Assembly: GCA_965644315.1 (NCBI GenBank)
Contig: CBFFRQ010000067.1
Span: forward strand, 682,001 to 746,000
From: Caecitellus pseudoparvulus
Lineage: Eukaryota; Bigyra: Bicosoecida
Reading direction: 5' to 3'
Length of the DNA stretch: 64,000 nucleotides
Numbering within the stretch: the first letter of the stretch is position 1; every line of letters starts with the position of its first letter. Below the pieces are notes generated by a model that ran no database searches, was not told where the DNA came from, and saw only the letters and a program-made list of their open reading frames with translations. The position numbers were made by a program, and so were the translations under genes. This document shows, one piece after another, positions 40,217 to 49,914 of this stretch.

Positions 40217-40841
40217 CTGCGGGGCTCGACGTCGGCGCAAGGGGTGCAAGGCGTGTGGCGAGACTTGGCTGCACTGGCGTGGTGTCCGCTGCGCTGACCG
40301 CGAGTCGGCGCGCACCTAGCAGCGCACAGCCGTCAACGGGCAAACAATAATGGAAGCGACAACGTACCGTGACTGTTCCTTGCGAGCCGGAGCACTTCGT
40401 CCCGTCAAGAAGGCTGACTGTGAGGAAGAGAGTGGACGTGCAAGAAACGCTCCACTTGGACGGTCCAAGGTTGCAGCAGAACTCACAGCACAGCAGGGGG
40501 AGACGTCGGCAAAGCTGGGTGTGTATACGGGTGTTTTGTGTTTTGAGTGTGGTCTGTATTTGCGCCCGCCTGCGCCTCAGGGGGCATGGGTGTCCAGGTG
40601 TAGCCCCCCTGGCGATGGGCAAGCTCGTCTCACGCTGAATGCAGTGTCGCCCGCCACGCAGGTTCGGGGGCAGCCGCCTGTAGTGCTGTATGAGTCCTGA
40701 GCAGCGTAGCTGCCCAGTTTCAAGCCCCCCGCAGGCTGCCCTGCCATGTCCTCTTCGCCAGCCGAGCTGTTGCTGAAGTTCTGGCCGCGAGCCGCTGCCA
40801 AGCTGCATAGACACAGCGACGGCGTGAGAAGCCTGTGCGTC
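40217..40841. other. Intergenic region, nothing recognised
   Basis: About 620 bases between the protease start and the stop of the next leftward gene; it should contain the protease promoter. A 116-codon open frame on the plus strand (40350-40700) has no domain features and I do not call it. Confidence 0.4.
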
Positions 40842-42953
40842 CTATTCTTGCGAAAGTGGCAAAGGCGACACAGGCTCTACCGCTACAGGGGCGTCGTCTG
40901 CCTGCAGGATAGGGGCGGCGCCTTGATCTTTCTGCTGCCGTGGCGCGGTCGCTTGAGGGTTGCGCGCTGCCCAGAACAGGAACACACGCCGCCTGCGCCC
41001 CCAGGAGCACACCAACTCTGCCCAACCATCCAGTCCAGGTGCCAGGCGCCCCGCTGCAACCCACAGCTGCAGCAAGCTTTGGGGAGGGCTGACATCATTG
41101 TCCATCAGTGTGCGGAGAATTGGCAGCAGCTCGGCGGCCGAGGCAGTGCAGGGCTTGTACCGGCAGTCGCACCGCGCACACGCCTCAAGGTGCATGCGTG
41201 TTAGCATGGTGAAGGGGTCGAAGGGTCCGCCAGGGGCAGCCGCTTCGCCCAGCTCTTGAGCGAGGTTGCGACAAGTCTGGGCGAGAAACGCCCGCTGTTT
41301 CTGCACTTTGCCTTGAGCGCTGGACTTGTGATGCGCCTCCCCTCCCTGGGCTTGTCTTGCAGAGCCAGGGGCACGACGAGTGCTGCCTTGAACTGCCAGT
41401 GTTCCCGTTGCAGCGACCAGGCGCAAGCGTGGAGAGGCCGTGCCTCGTTGCTGCGACGTGTGGCGGTGGCGGCGGGGCGAGCCTGCTTGCAGCCTGGCAC
41501 GGGCAGAGCGAGCTGGTGGAGGCGAGGACAGAGTTGACCCAGCAGCATGCGCAGTCTTGGTCTCTTGTGAGCCCCTGGTGTGGGTGCCTGGGGTGTGCAG
41601 CGGGCTCTGTCGTGGTTTCTGCTTGCTCCTCGATTTGCGCAGCGCCGCAGCGAGCTTCTCAGCGGCCTGGCGACCTGCGACAGCGGTACGCAGGAGGTCG
41701 CTGCTCGAAGGTTGACCTTGCATGGCTGCAGGCGCCGGCAAATCGGCCACTAGGGGCCACACGAGGCGAGGCGGCTCCTCGGCAGCTTCGCCACCGGCAG
41801 CCGCCCACTCGCAGCCACAGCCAAAAAGGGCGTCAACTATGTCGCCGACGTGCCGAATACATGCGGACCAAGTGGAAGCACGGTGCTGTGCATGCGCGCT
41901 GACCACCCGGCCTTTCGGTGGCGATGCAAGGCGCAGCGCTGACAGAGCCCACGCGACCACCCCTGCGACAGGCGATGGCGCCCCAGTGCAAGGCACTGCC
42001 ATCAGCGTCTGCACGTCCTCCTCCTCTGCAGAGTACAGCATGAAGTTGAAAAATTCGCGCAAGTGTGAGACGTGCACCGGTGGCCTGTGCTGCAGGGCTG
42101 TGTGCAGCCAGTGCTGCTCAGCTTGCGCAGGTGTGAGGGAGCGACGGCTGGCACCGCCCTCCCGATCGAACGCGTCTGCACCCATGTCTGACAGCAGCCA
42201 CCGCACGACTGTGGGCTGTTCCAGTGGACTGCTCAGTGCCAGCACCAGCAAGCTGGGAGCCGCGCCCCAGCCGGCCAGCGGCACTCGAGTGGACAGCGGC
42301 AGCCCAGCCTGCACGAAGGCTTGCAGGAGGGAGCAGGGCTGCCCAGCCAGGAGCGCCGCCAAGGTGGCATTGGAGCCTTGTGGGCCAATGCCTGGGATCT
42401 CCACCGTGCCGAACTGGTCAGGCGAGAACACGGTGAAGAACGCACGCAGAGCAGCCACAACGTTTGCATGCCCGGGTGGCCCTGCGTATGTGCGCATGCA
42501 CGGTCGCCGGTACGCGCCTGCGCCTGCCCAGGTGACAATCACACGCCCCATGCTGCGAGCAAAGTCTTCCTGGCTGGAGGCCGTCGCGTGCAAGTGCCGG
42601 ACAAGGGCGGCCCAGGAGCCCCCCCGTGTCGGCTGCGCCGGCGCCACCTGCCCCAGCATGGCCACGATGCGCTGCGGCGGCAACGCGCCAGCTTCCAGCA
42701 GGCCGCCGACGACAGCCCCCAGTCCCGGACAAGCAACGATGTGGTGCACGTGCGTCATGCCTGCAGCCAGCCAGGAGCGCACCTGGGCCAAGATGGAGGG
42801 AGGCACGCCGCTGCCAGCACCAGCCGTCCCAGCCACGCCAACCTTGTGTCCCAGCACCTCTCCACCCGCGGCACCGTGGCCCTTCTTTGCGAGGCTACGC
42901 GAAAGCGTAGTGAGGGCCTCTGGGATCGCGTGGGGGTCCTCTTTGTGCTGCAT
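40842..42953 (-). CDS. Orphan protein of 703 residues
   Basis: Single frame; the first in-frame ATG is at 42953. The N-terminal 430 residues look like a folded helical domain: VRSWLAAGMTHVHHIVACPG, LLEAGALPPQRIVAMLG, VVAALRAFFTVFSPDQFG, LLQAFVQAGLPLST. Helix pairs of about 30 residues with Leu/Ala spacing resemble degenerate ankyrin or similar solenoid repeats, but no repeat is clean enough to name. Residues 430-570 are basic, Ser/Arg/Gln-rich and probably disordered. A Cys cluster, CARCDCRYKPC, occurs near residue 610 and could bind metal. The C-terminus is again helical. No signal peptide or TM segment. Function unknown. Confidence 0.65.
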   Translation of the reverse strand: MQHKEDPHAIPEALTTLSRSLAKKGHGAAGGEVLGHKVGVAGTAGAGSGVPPSILAQVRSWLAAGMTHVHHIVACPGLGAVVGGLLEAGALPPQRIVAMLGQVAPAQPTRGGSWAALVRHLHATASSQEDFARSMGRVIVTWAGAGAYRRPCMRTYAGPPGHANVVAALRAFFTVFSPDQFGTVEIPGIGPQGSNATLAALLAGQPCSLLQAFVQAGLPLSTRVPLAGWGAAPSLLVLALSSPLEQPTVVRWLLSDMGADAFDREGGASRRSLTPAQAEQHWLHTALQHRPPVHVSHLREFFNFMLYSAEEEDVQTLMAVPCTGAPSPVAGVVAWALSALRLASPPKGRVVSAHAQHRASTWSACIRHVGDIVDALFGCGCEWAAAGGEAAEEPPRLVWPLVADLPAPAAMQGQPSSSDLLRTAVAGRQAAEKLAAALRKSRSKQKPRQSPLHTPGTHTRGSQETKTAHAAGSTLSSPPPARSARARLQAGSPRRHRHTSQQRGTASPRLRLVAATGTLAVQGSTRRAPGSARQAQGGEAHHKSSAQGKVQKQRAFLAQTCRNLAQELGEAAAPGGPFDPFTMLTRMHLEACARCDCRYKPCTASAAELLPILRTLMDNDVSPPQSLLQLWVAAGRLAPGLDGWAELVCSWGRRRRVFLFWAARNPQATAPRQQKDQGAAPILQADDAPVAVEPVSPLPLSQE

Positions 42954-44691
42954 CCTGGACCGGCTGTCGGCGGCAATCAAGTAGCGTTTTTGAGGGTCGC
43001 TGCCTCAGCGGCTGCTTTGCGCCGAGCTTGCGTTGCAGAAAAGGCCTACCCGCCCCCCGAAAAGCGGACACGCGCACGTTTCAAATATGTGGCACACGCG
43101 CCACACTGTTGTTCAGGGGCCGAGTCCTGTGGCGCACAGACGGCAGTGGTGCAGTGAGGTGCTGTCGCAGCGACAGAATTGTGAGTCGGCAGTTGGGTTT
43201 TCCTGGAGCTGCCCAGGTTGTAAGCGGGGCCTTTGCTGTGCATAGACACAGTGCTGCCTTCACAGCGAATGGGCGCCCTTTTGTGTGTCAGTTTGGGGGC
43301 GCCGTTCTTTTCTTCCCCGGGCAGGACTGGAGCACGTTCAGGTTCGCCAGTGTCTTCGCACCGCCGCTTCGGAAGGCATGGGAGCTCTGTAGTGAAGGGG
43401 AGCAGGGAGTGTCCCCATGCATGCTTTGTCCCAGGCTCCCCCTTGCGCTCACTGACACGCGGCCATGTGCGCAGCAGGCTGCGGAGACGGCGCACGAAGC
43501 AGCAGGTTGTAGGCTCGAAGAATAAGGCTGACAGTTCAGCCCCGACGCCCTGTCATGTTGGACAAGGCCCGAAGATTGATGCATGGTATGGTTGTGTGCA
43601 GAGGCTTGCCATGCTCCTGGGCGTGGGGCATGGTTGAATCTGCGTTTCGTTGTGCGCAGTGACCTGTCACGGACTTGCTTCGCTGTGGCATGTCACCTAC
43701 GAGCTCGCCACCTTGCACGGAGCTCCCCCCCCTGTCCGTCGCTTGTCCACATTGCACGACCTTCGGTGGCTAGCGTGTGTCCAGGGTCTTGCCAGGGCGC
43801 CTTGGGCGATGTACGGCGGATGGGCGGCGCGCCGGGGTGCGGCTGGCTTCGCCAAGCCGCGCCAGGGCTCCACTGGCACTGTTTTGGTTGCCAACTCGCG
43901 GTACAGGATGCCCTCAGCAGCGCAACGTGCTCGATTCGACTCAAAGGCAATCGTGACCTGCGCTGCAGCCGCGGAGAGGGCCCGGTGGCCAACGTTGCCG
44001 CTCAGAAGCCAGCACCTTTCACTTGCGCGGCCGGTGCCGAAGCCCGGAACTGACGTAGCCCACAGAAATCGGCCGCGAGCGCCTTTCTCGCACGCGTTCG
44101 CTAAGCACATGCGGGAAGGCGAGAAAAAGACACGGCCTGCCCAGATCTGGATCGCAATGGTGGTGCAGGGTGCCTTCTCCAGCGGCAAACCTCACCAAAC
44201 AGGTGCGGAGCATTGAGCCCCATTCCCGCACCTTCGCACCTGCAACACCCGTTCCCCACCGCAGCGCGCGAGCCTAGCGGTACCACAACTCACGCTAGAG
44301 CACACAAGGCTAAAGCCTACAAAGTCCTTCACGTCCACTGTCTGCTTGACGGAGGTGCGGTCCCTGCAGGCGTGTTCGGTGCACTTTTCGCGCCGTGTAG
44401 CACCTTGCCACCACTCCCGCCGCTCCCTCCCGCTCTACATGCAGCCCCCCCAAACAATGCAGCCCTGACATTCGCCCCAGGTTGCAGGCCAGTCCACCTC
44501 ACCTGCCAAACCCAAACTACAACCACACTCCCCCCCTCGCACACCTTTTCGCTGTCTGTTACCCCACAAACAGCGTGTGCCGACTGCACCAGCTGGCGCG
44601 CATCAAAATCCGCAGGCTGTTGCAGGCAGCTGAGCGGGAGGCTGCCGCCGTCGCTGTCTTCTTCGGTACACTCACGCTCCAGCTCCGCGGC
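42954..44691. other. Gene-poor region of 1.7 kb
   Basis: This stretch lies between two divergently oriented genes and has many short open frames on both strands, none with a domain, repeat pattern or coherent helix pattern. The longest, 43650-44216 plus and 43697-44188 minus, are not convincing. The frame of the next gene stays open back to 44482 and codes an amphipathic helix (IKIRRLLQAAEREAAAVAVF), so a 5' exon of that gene may begin here. No tRNA or rRNA seen. Confidence 0.4.
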
Positions 44692-46185
44692 ATGGAGAGC
44701 GCAGAGGGTTCAGGGCCATCGCGCGCCCCCCACGAACTCGTCGCATTGTTGCTGCAGCAGGCCCGTGACATGGCACGGCAGCAGCAGTCGGTTATCGCTG
44801 CTGCCAATGCGTACACTGCCCAAGTTGGTGCACTGCAGCAACAAACTCAGCAGCAGCTGGAACTGTGGAGAGTGAGTGCAGCGAGGCCCCTGCAGGCCCC
44901 ACACCTGCACAGAAATGCTTCACACCCCTATGCACAGCTCATCGCGCTGCAGAGAGCTTCTGGCGCGGGGCTGGTGACAGAAGCCACGCTGCATTCGCTC
45001 CGCGCGTCTGCACATGGCGATGGTGGTGAGATGGGGCCGGCGGCAGGCCCACCCGTGCAGGACGCTGCCGCCTTCTCCTCCTCGGGCAGCTTTGTGACAC
45101 AACAGACCAGCCACACCTCGGCCCCCATGGCCTTCGTCCCGCCCCCCCACATGCCTCCGCACCAGTACCACCACGTGCAAGGCGGTCAAGCGGCGAATAT
45201 GGCGCACTTTCCATCCGGCCCCGGCTCTCACACCGCCATCGGGCAGGCAGGCGCCGCACATGGAGACCCGCATGTGCGCAGTGGCACGCCAGGAGTGTAC
45301 ACCCAGCCAGCGTGGGGGCACGTGGCGCCGTCTTTCAGGGGCTGGACCCGGCCACGATCTCCTGCGGCAGTGGAGGGCGGACCTTGGGAAGCACAGCAGC
45401 CAAGTGCCAAGCGCCCGCGGGGGGGAGACAGCACTGCACCAGTGACACCACCTGCATCCTCGGCAATGCTCCCGCCTGCCGCTTCTGTCCCGGGGCAGTC
45501 TGCCTCTCCTGTGCAAGGGCAGGTCTCCCACGGCATGTCGAAGAACCCCATTGACCGGCCCAAGTCTGGCAAGCACAAAGGCATCCCCTGCGCCAAGTGG
45601 ACCCACATTGCGGCACAAACCCTGGAATCCGTGCAGGCAGGGCGGGGAGGCGGCGTCTCTGATGGAGCTGGCAAGCGTGCCCCCTGTGACGTGTGTGGGC
45701 GGGCGGTGCTGGTGGATTCCGCATACACCCTGGCTCGGCACTACGCCACCCTCGTGTGCCGCAAGCACAGGGCCAGTGCCATGGGCATGACTTTGGGCGA
45801 GTTGGGCCCTGGCTGGACCTACGAGCAGGGGAATTGGGAGTCGCTGTACGGCGTGCCAGCTGAAGGCACCTTCGCCATGGCAGGGCTGCCTTCCTCGCCC
45901 CCCTCTGACCAGGAGCAGGCTCAGCGCACGCGCAGCAGCGGCCTTTCGGTGCCCACTACCCCTGCTTGGATGTCTTCTAGCCACAATGACCCGGCGAGCC
46001 AGGCGTGGCCGAGCGACAGGCCCCATCACGACGCACTGGCTGACGGAGCAGGGCTGCCACCTGCAGCGCGTGCTTTCCCCTTGACTTCGGCAGCTCAACC
46101 GGTAAGCGCCTCGTCAGCACCCGGCACGGAGATGGAGCACAGTGTGAACAGCATGCCACTTCATCTAGAAACTTCTGCGGTATGA
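44692..46185 (+). CDS. Low-complexity protein with Gln-rich coil and Cys/His cluster
   Basis: About 497 residues from ATG 44692; the open frame extends 70 codons upstream. An N-terminal coiled-coil-like segment (ELVALLLQQARDMARQQQSVIAAANAYTAQVGALQQQTQQQLELW) is followed by a long Pro/His/Ser/Gly-rich disordered region. A Lys/Arg cluster (SAKRPRGG) could be a nuclear localisation signal. A compact segment near residues 320-420 is the only part that looks folded: KGIPCAKWTHIAAQTLES, then CDVCGRAVLVDSAYTLARHYATLVCRKH, a C-x2-C...H...C-x2-H arrangement typical of a small zinc-binding unit. A nuclear regulator is a reasonable guess. No family was recognised. Confidence 0.6.
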   Translation: MESAEGSGPSRAPHELVALLLQQARDMARQQQSVIAAANAYTAQVGALQQQTQQQLELWRVSAARPLQAPHLHRNASHPYAQLIALQRASGAGLVTEATLHSLRASAHGDGGEMGPAAGPPVQDAAAFSSSGSFVTQQTSHTSAPMAFVPPPHMPPHQYHHVQGGQAANMAHFPSGPGSHTAIGQAGAAHGDPHVRSGTPGVYTQPAWGHVAPSFRGWTRPRSPAAVEGGPWEAQQPSAKRPRGGDSTAPVTPPASSAMLPPAASVPGQSASPVQGQVSHGMSKNPIDRPKSGKHKGIPCAKWTHIAAQTLESVQAGRGGGVSDGAGKRAPCDVCGRAVLVDSAYTLARHYATLVCRKHRASAMGMTLGELGPGWTYEQGNWESLYGVPAEGTFAMAGLPSSPPSDQEQAQRTRSSGLSVPTTPAWMSSSHNDPASQAWPSDRPHHDALADGAGLPPAARAFPLTSAAQPVSASSAPGTEMEHSVNSMPLHLETSAV

Positions 46186-48559
46186 GTGGCCACGAGGGGG
46201 CGAGGCGTGAGCAGGGGCCTCAGTTCAGCAGCGGTCCTTGCAGCCTCCGCCGCACGCCAACGGGCCCGCCCTGCCTGAGCCGTGCAGTCCTTCTCGATAT
46301 AGAGTCTGAGAGCCCCACATACTTCACCTTTCTGTCCAATGCACATACCCTCGTCAAGCCGGGCAACTCAACCACTCTCACCGGCGGCTGCTGCGGCTCG
46401 AACATCTGCTGCTTTGCACAAGGCTGCAACTGGGGCTCGCCCTGCTCATAGCACGCCGAAGATCAAGCAAGTCATACACGCGCAAGGCAATGATTACATG
46501 TGCGCGGCGCCGAGTTGCATTTCCGCCAGCGCCATGTCAAGGCTGTGACGTTGGCGTGCAGGTGCGCCACAAGCTCCACGCCACATGCCACGGGCCCAAC
46601 TTCCGCAGGCGCTCGCCACCCGCCACCTTGGTCGGCAACAATCAAGCAGGCAGCCACCCTACAAGGATGAGGAATCTAGGCTGCATTGCGCTCTTCAGGC
46701 AGTGCTTCCCAGCGCCGCAGTGGGCTGTACCAGGTGAACGCATTTCACTTCGCACGTACTGCACGGTTGCAGGACGCGCAGGCAGCACTCAGGGCACCCT
46801 ACAGGATCCCATTACAGCTGGAGGGCTATAGCCTGCTTTTGGAGCGACTGGTGCTGGCGGAATCTTATAGAAATCAGTGCTGATGCCGGAAACTGCTTGG
46901 CAGCTCAGGTTGGCTGTGCTGACGTCAGGAGCTGCAGGGAATACTGATTCGCGAAAAGCCCACCAACCACATGTGCTTCAGCTGGCTCCACCTGGCCCTT
47001 GCTGGGCCAACCACTTGAGCCACTGGTACATGGCCAAGGCGCTGGCCCTGCAAGCCCCGAAGCGGCTGCAGCAGGGGTGTCGGGGGTGTCTGTCACATCA
47101 GGTACTTGCACGGCTCGCAATGCTTCAGATGAAATCATACAATAGGCTCGATAAAAACAGTCACATAAGCTCAGAACTTCCGTCCCCAGCTGCTCCGGGG
47201 CATGTCTGGTGCTGTTCTGGCGTGCTGAAAGTGGCGGGGGGTATGTGGCTTGGCGTGGTGCCTCAGCAACACTACACTGCCTGCTTGCGCCCTCCCCATT
47301 TGGTGAATCGGCTCAAGGCTGAAAAATTGAAATGACACGCATCAAAGGTTACATATGGTTTGCCGCATCATGCGAATCGCCTCTCTGTTTGCGATACATG
47401 GAGTGATGAGCGTGCAGCCCGACATGGTGCTGGTGCACCACGCACCGAGCTAGCTTCTGCACCTTCAAACTTGGCTGGGCGAGGGTGTGTGCGTGCCCCT
47501 GTACGTCTGGAAAGTATGCGACTCGACTGAAGCGAGACAAGTCTGGTGTTTTGTGCTGATGCTTGCTCTGCGCCGTGTTTGCCAGGCATGGGCTCCCTGC
47601 CTCAACAGCCGCTCACTCTGGCTTGCAACCACAAGCCCCAGACAAGCGTGCTCCTGTGCCGGATGCGCATTCCTTTTCCGAAACAGTGCGGTAGAGGTTG
47701 GTATGAAAGGGCACCCAGGGGCATGTCAACAGACTCGTGGGGCGGCTGCGTGGCTCCACTGGCTTGCAAGTGCACTGCAGCTGGCGCACCACCACCGCAC
47801 ACTCTGTGTCGCCCTGGATGAAGGCTGTATGAGCGATTAGCTCAAAAAGCAAGCAAGCTGAGTATCATACTGTAGGGACAGTTTGCAGATTGGTTCGCGG
47901 GACGTCAGTCGCCCTTGTGCTGCCTCGAGTATCAGCTGAAGAAGCTTGGCCTGCTGCCCAGCACAGCTGGCCAACACTTCCGCAAAGAAAGCGCCAGCTG
48001 TCCTTGAGCCAGCGTGCGAGGCGGAAGTTCAAGGCCAAGGCACATGAAGTCACTTCACGGCGCGCCCCCTCGCGGTTTGATGCGCCAGAGAGGCAGGGCC
48101 GAGTGCCCAGACCGCAGCAGTATTGCTGCAACGTTCAGCTGTACAATCCACGAGTACAGAGTGATCTGGAGGGTGACAGGCTTCAAAAACATGGAAGACT
48201 GTTATTGAATTCTCGCGAGGGGCATCACGTCCCCGATTTCAGTGGCTCTGGAGTGGGCGTGGTGCCCAGCTTCGGCAGCGGCCACAGCTGAAATCGCTGC
48301 ACCACCATCCGCAGAACCCGATCCCGCACCCTGAGCCAGCGCTGCGCCAAGCACAGACACCACGCCTGGATTTCAGCTTGTGAAACCAACTCACGTGCGA
48401 AAATGGAATGGCACCGAAGTCTAGGGTCACTGTGCGGTGTGTCCGTGTGTCGTTTTCTATTTCTCCGCAACTGGAAGGGGTATTGCTCTTGCCCGCGCAC
48501 TGGGCTCTGGGCAAACGCGAGCAACACGGTGCATTGCTGTTTTTCCCAAGCCTCACATG
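46186..48559. other. Gene-poor region of 2.4 kb with possible orphan exons
   Basis: No complete gene could be assembled here. Two pieces look coding-like. On the plus strand 46735-46883 reads VNAFHFARTARLQDAQAALR and APYRIPLQLEGYSLLLERLV before a stop. On the minus strand 48228-48400 reads WCLCLAQRWLRVRDRVLRMV and FQLWPLPKLG before a stop. Both could be last exons of genes whose other exons I cannot place; the second may belong to the gene at 48560-49789. Base composition is less GC-rich than flanking genes. No repeat or RNA gene was seen. Confidence 0.35.
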
Positions 48560-49789
48560 TTAGCCCACGGTAGGCGCCTCGTCCTGCCCACACACCACGC
48601 GCATCTGGCCCAGGGAAGGCAAGTACCACCACGCCCGGTCGCCCTGCAGCCCGTGCAAGTCTCCGCCGCCACTGAGGCTGATCTGGGACCCGGCAGTCTC
48701 TGCGCCAGGCACTGCTGGAGTCTCTGTCAGGAAGGCGCCCCCCACTGGGTGCAGGCCGGGCGTGGGCATCTCCACCGCCGCCTCTTCCCAACCCCCAGGC
48801 CCGAACCAGCCAAAGAGAGCCTTGGCCCCGGCCAGCCACGCCCGGCCCTCATCCGAGTTTGGCACCACCAGCAGGATGGCGGGGGCGTCCTCTGGACACG
48901 GCACGTCCGTGGCAGGCTGCGCGATGTACCCATCTGTGGCACTGACGTGGTAGGCTGAGGGCGTGGCCCACACGGGTGGGTCGCCCTCCAAGCGCCACAG
49001 GGCTGGTATGCGCGTGTCCAGCCTGTCCCCTGCTCCCGCCAGGTCCCAAGCAGGGGGTGTGAGGGCCACGCCCCACGGCAGGGCGGCCGCCTCCCCCTCA
49101 GACTCCACCACGCCGGCCAGGCTGTCCAGGGCGTACGTGAGCACCTGGCGCACCTGCCAGGCAGCGTCGCTGTATCCAGACAGCCCCACACGCACCGCCA
49201 GCACTGGGCCCACCAGGCCGCCTGACGTCACCGCCTCCGCAAGTGGTTGCGGCTTCAACAGCCCCACGGACGCTGGCAAGGGTGCCACGGCACTGCCAGG
49301 GGACTTGTCCAGGGCAGGGTTGGCCTGTCCACTACTCGGTGTGCTCGGACTTGGAGCGGGAGCGGTGCTCTTGCCTGTGCCGCCGCTGGCGCCTTCTTCA
49401 GGGATGGGAATGGCAGCGCCAGTGTCGGCGTTGGCGTCGCGCCAGGAGCTGTACTGCCACCAAGCCGTGAAGAGACCCACGGGCACGCCGAAATACACCC
49501 AGTAGGATCGTAGAGTGAAGTGGAAGGGCGGGCTTCCCTGTGTGGAGGGCGGCAACGAGGAGCGAAGTGTGCCTGGCCAGCTGCGGAATTAGCACCGACA
49601 CGCCGCACACACGGGAGGCGGCCCTGGCGGGGACACACGCGCGCCCCTCAAAGACTGCACGGACAGCGGCTTGCCAGAGCTCGTCTGCCAGCCCTCCTGC
49701 ACGCCGCCACTGCGCCGTGACGCTGCTGACGTGTGCAGCATTCGCCGGCTGGAAGCCCGAGCGGCGAGAGCGGATGCCCGGCCTAGCAT
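48560..49789 (-). CDS. Putative mitochondrial single-TM protein, two exons
   Basis: Exon 2 is 48560-49537, opening after a CACACAG acceptor. Exon 1 starts at ATG 49789 and most likely ends at 49613 (donor GTGTGT); a join at an in-frame GTGTCC a few codons earlier is also possible. The model gives 384 residues. The N-terminus is rich in Arg, Ala and Ser and lacks acids (MLGRASALAARASSRRMLH), typical of a mitochondrial targeting peptide. Exon 2 begins with PPFHFTLRSYWVYFGVPVGL and continues FTAWWQYSSWRD, a single membrane helix flanked by basic residues, reminiscent of small inner-membrane respiratory subunits. The remaining 290 residues are a soluble domain, Pro/Gly/Ala-rich at first, that I do not recognise. 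Location is inference from the presequence. Confidence 0.65.
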
Positions 49790-49914
49790 GGTGCCCTTTG
49801 CGACGCTGGTGACGCTGGCTGTGCCACGAGGACAAGCAAAACCAACGCACAAGGCTTGCTTCGCCACGCCTGTAGGTTTTGGTACCACGCCGGATGTGAA
49901 TTGTGCTGAACACG

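Noticed and set aside
41722-42984. A 420-codon plus-strand frame opposite the 703-residue orphan
   Set aside because: The minus-strand product has ordered helices and a Cys cluster, whereas this one is Ala/Ser/Thr/Arg shadow composition. The call rests on composition only.
43650-44216. A 188-codon plus-strand frame in the gene-poor region
   Set aside because: No domain, no coherent secondary-structure pattern, and an equally long frame overlaps on the other strand.
46877-47335. A 152-codon plus-strand frame
   Set aside because: It begins at a non-ATG codon, is Gln/His/Leu/Pro mixed without pattern, and has no splice or domain support.
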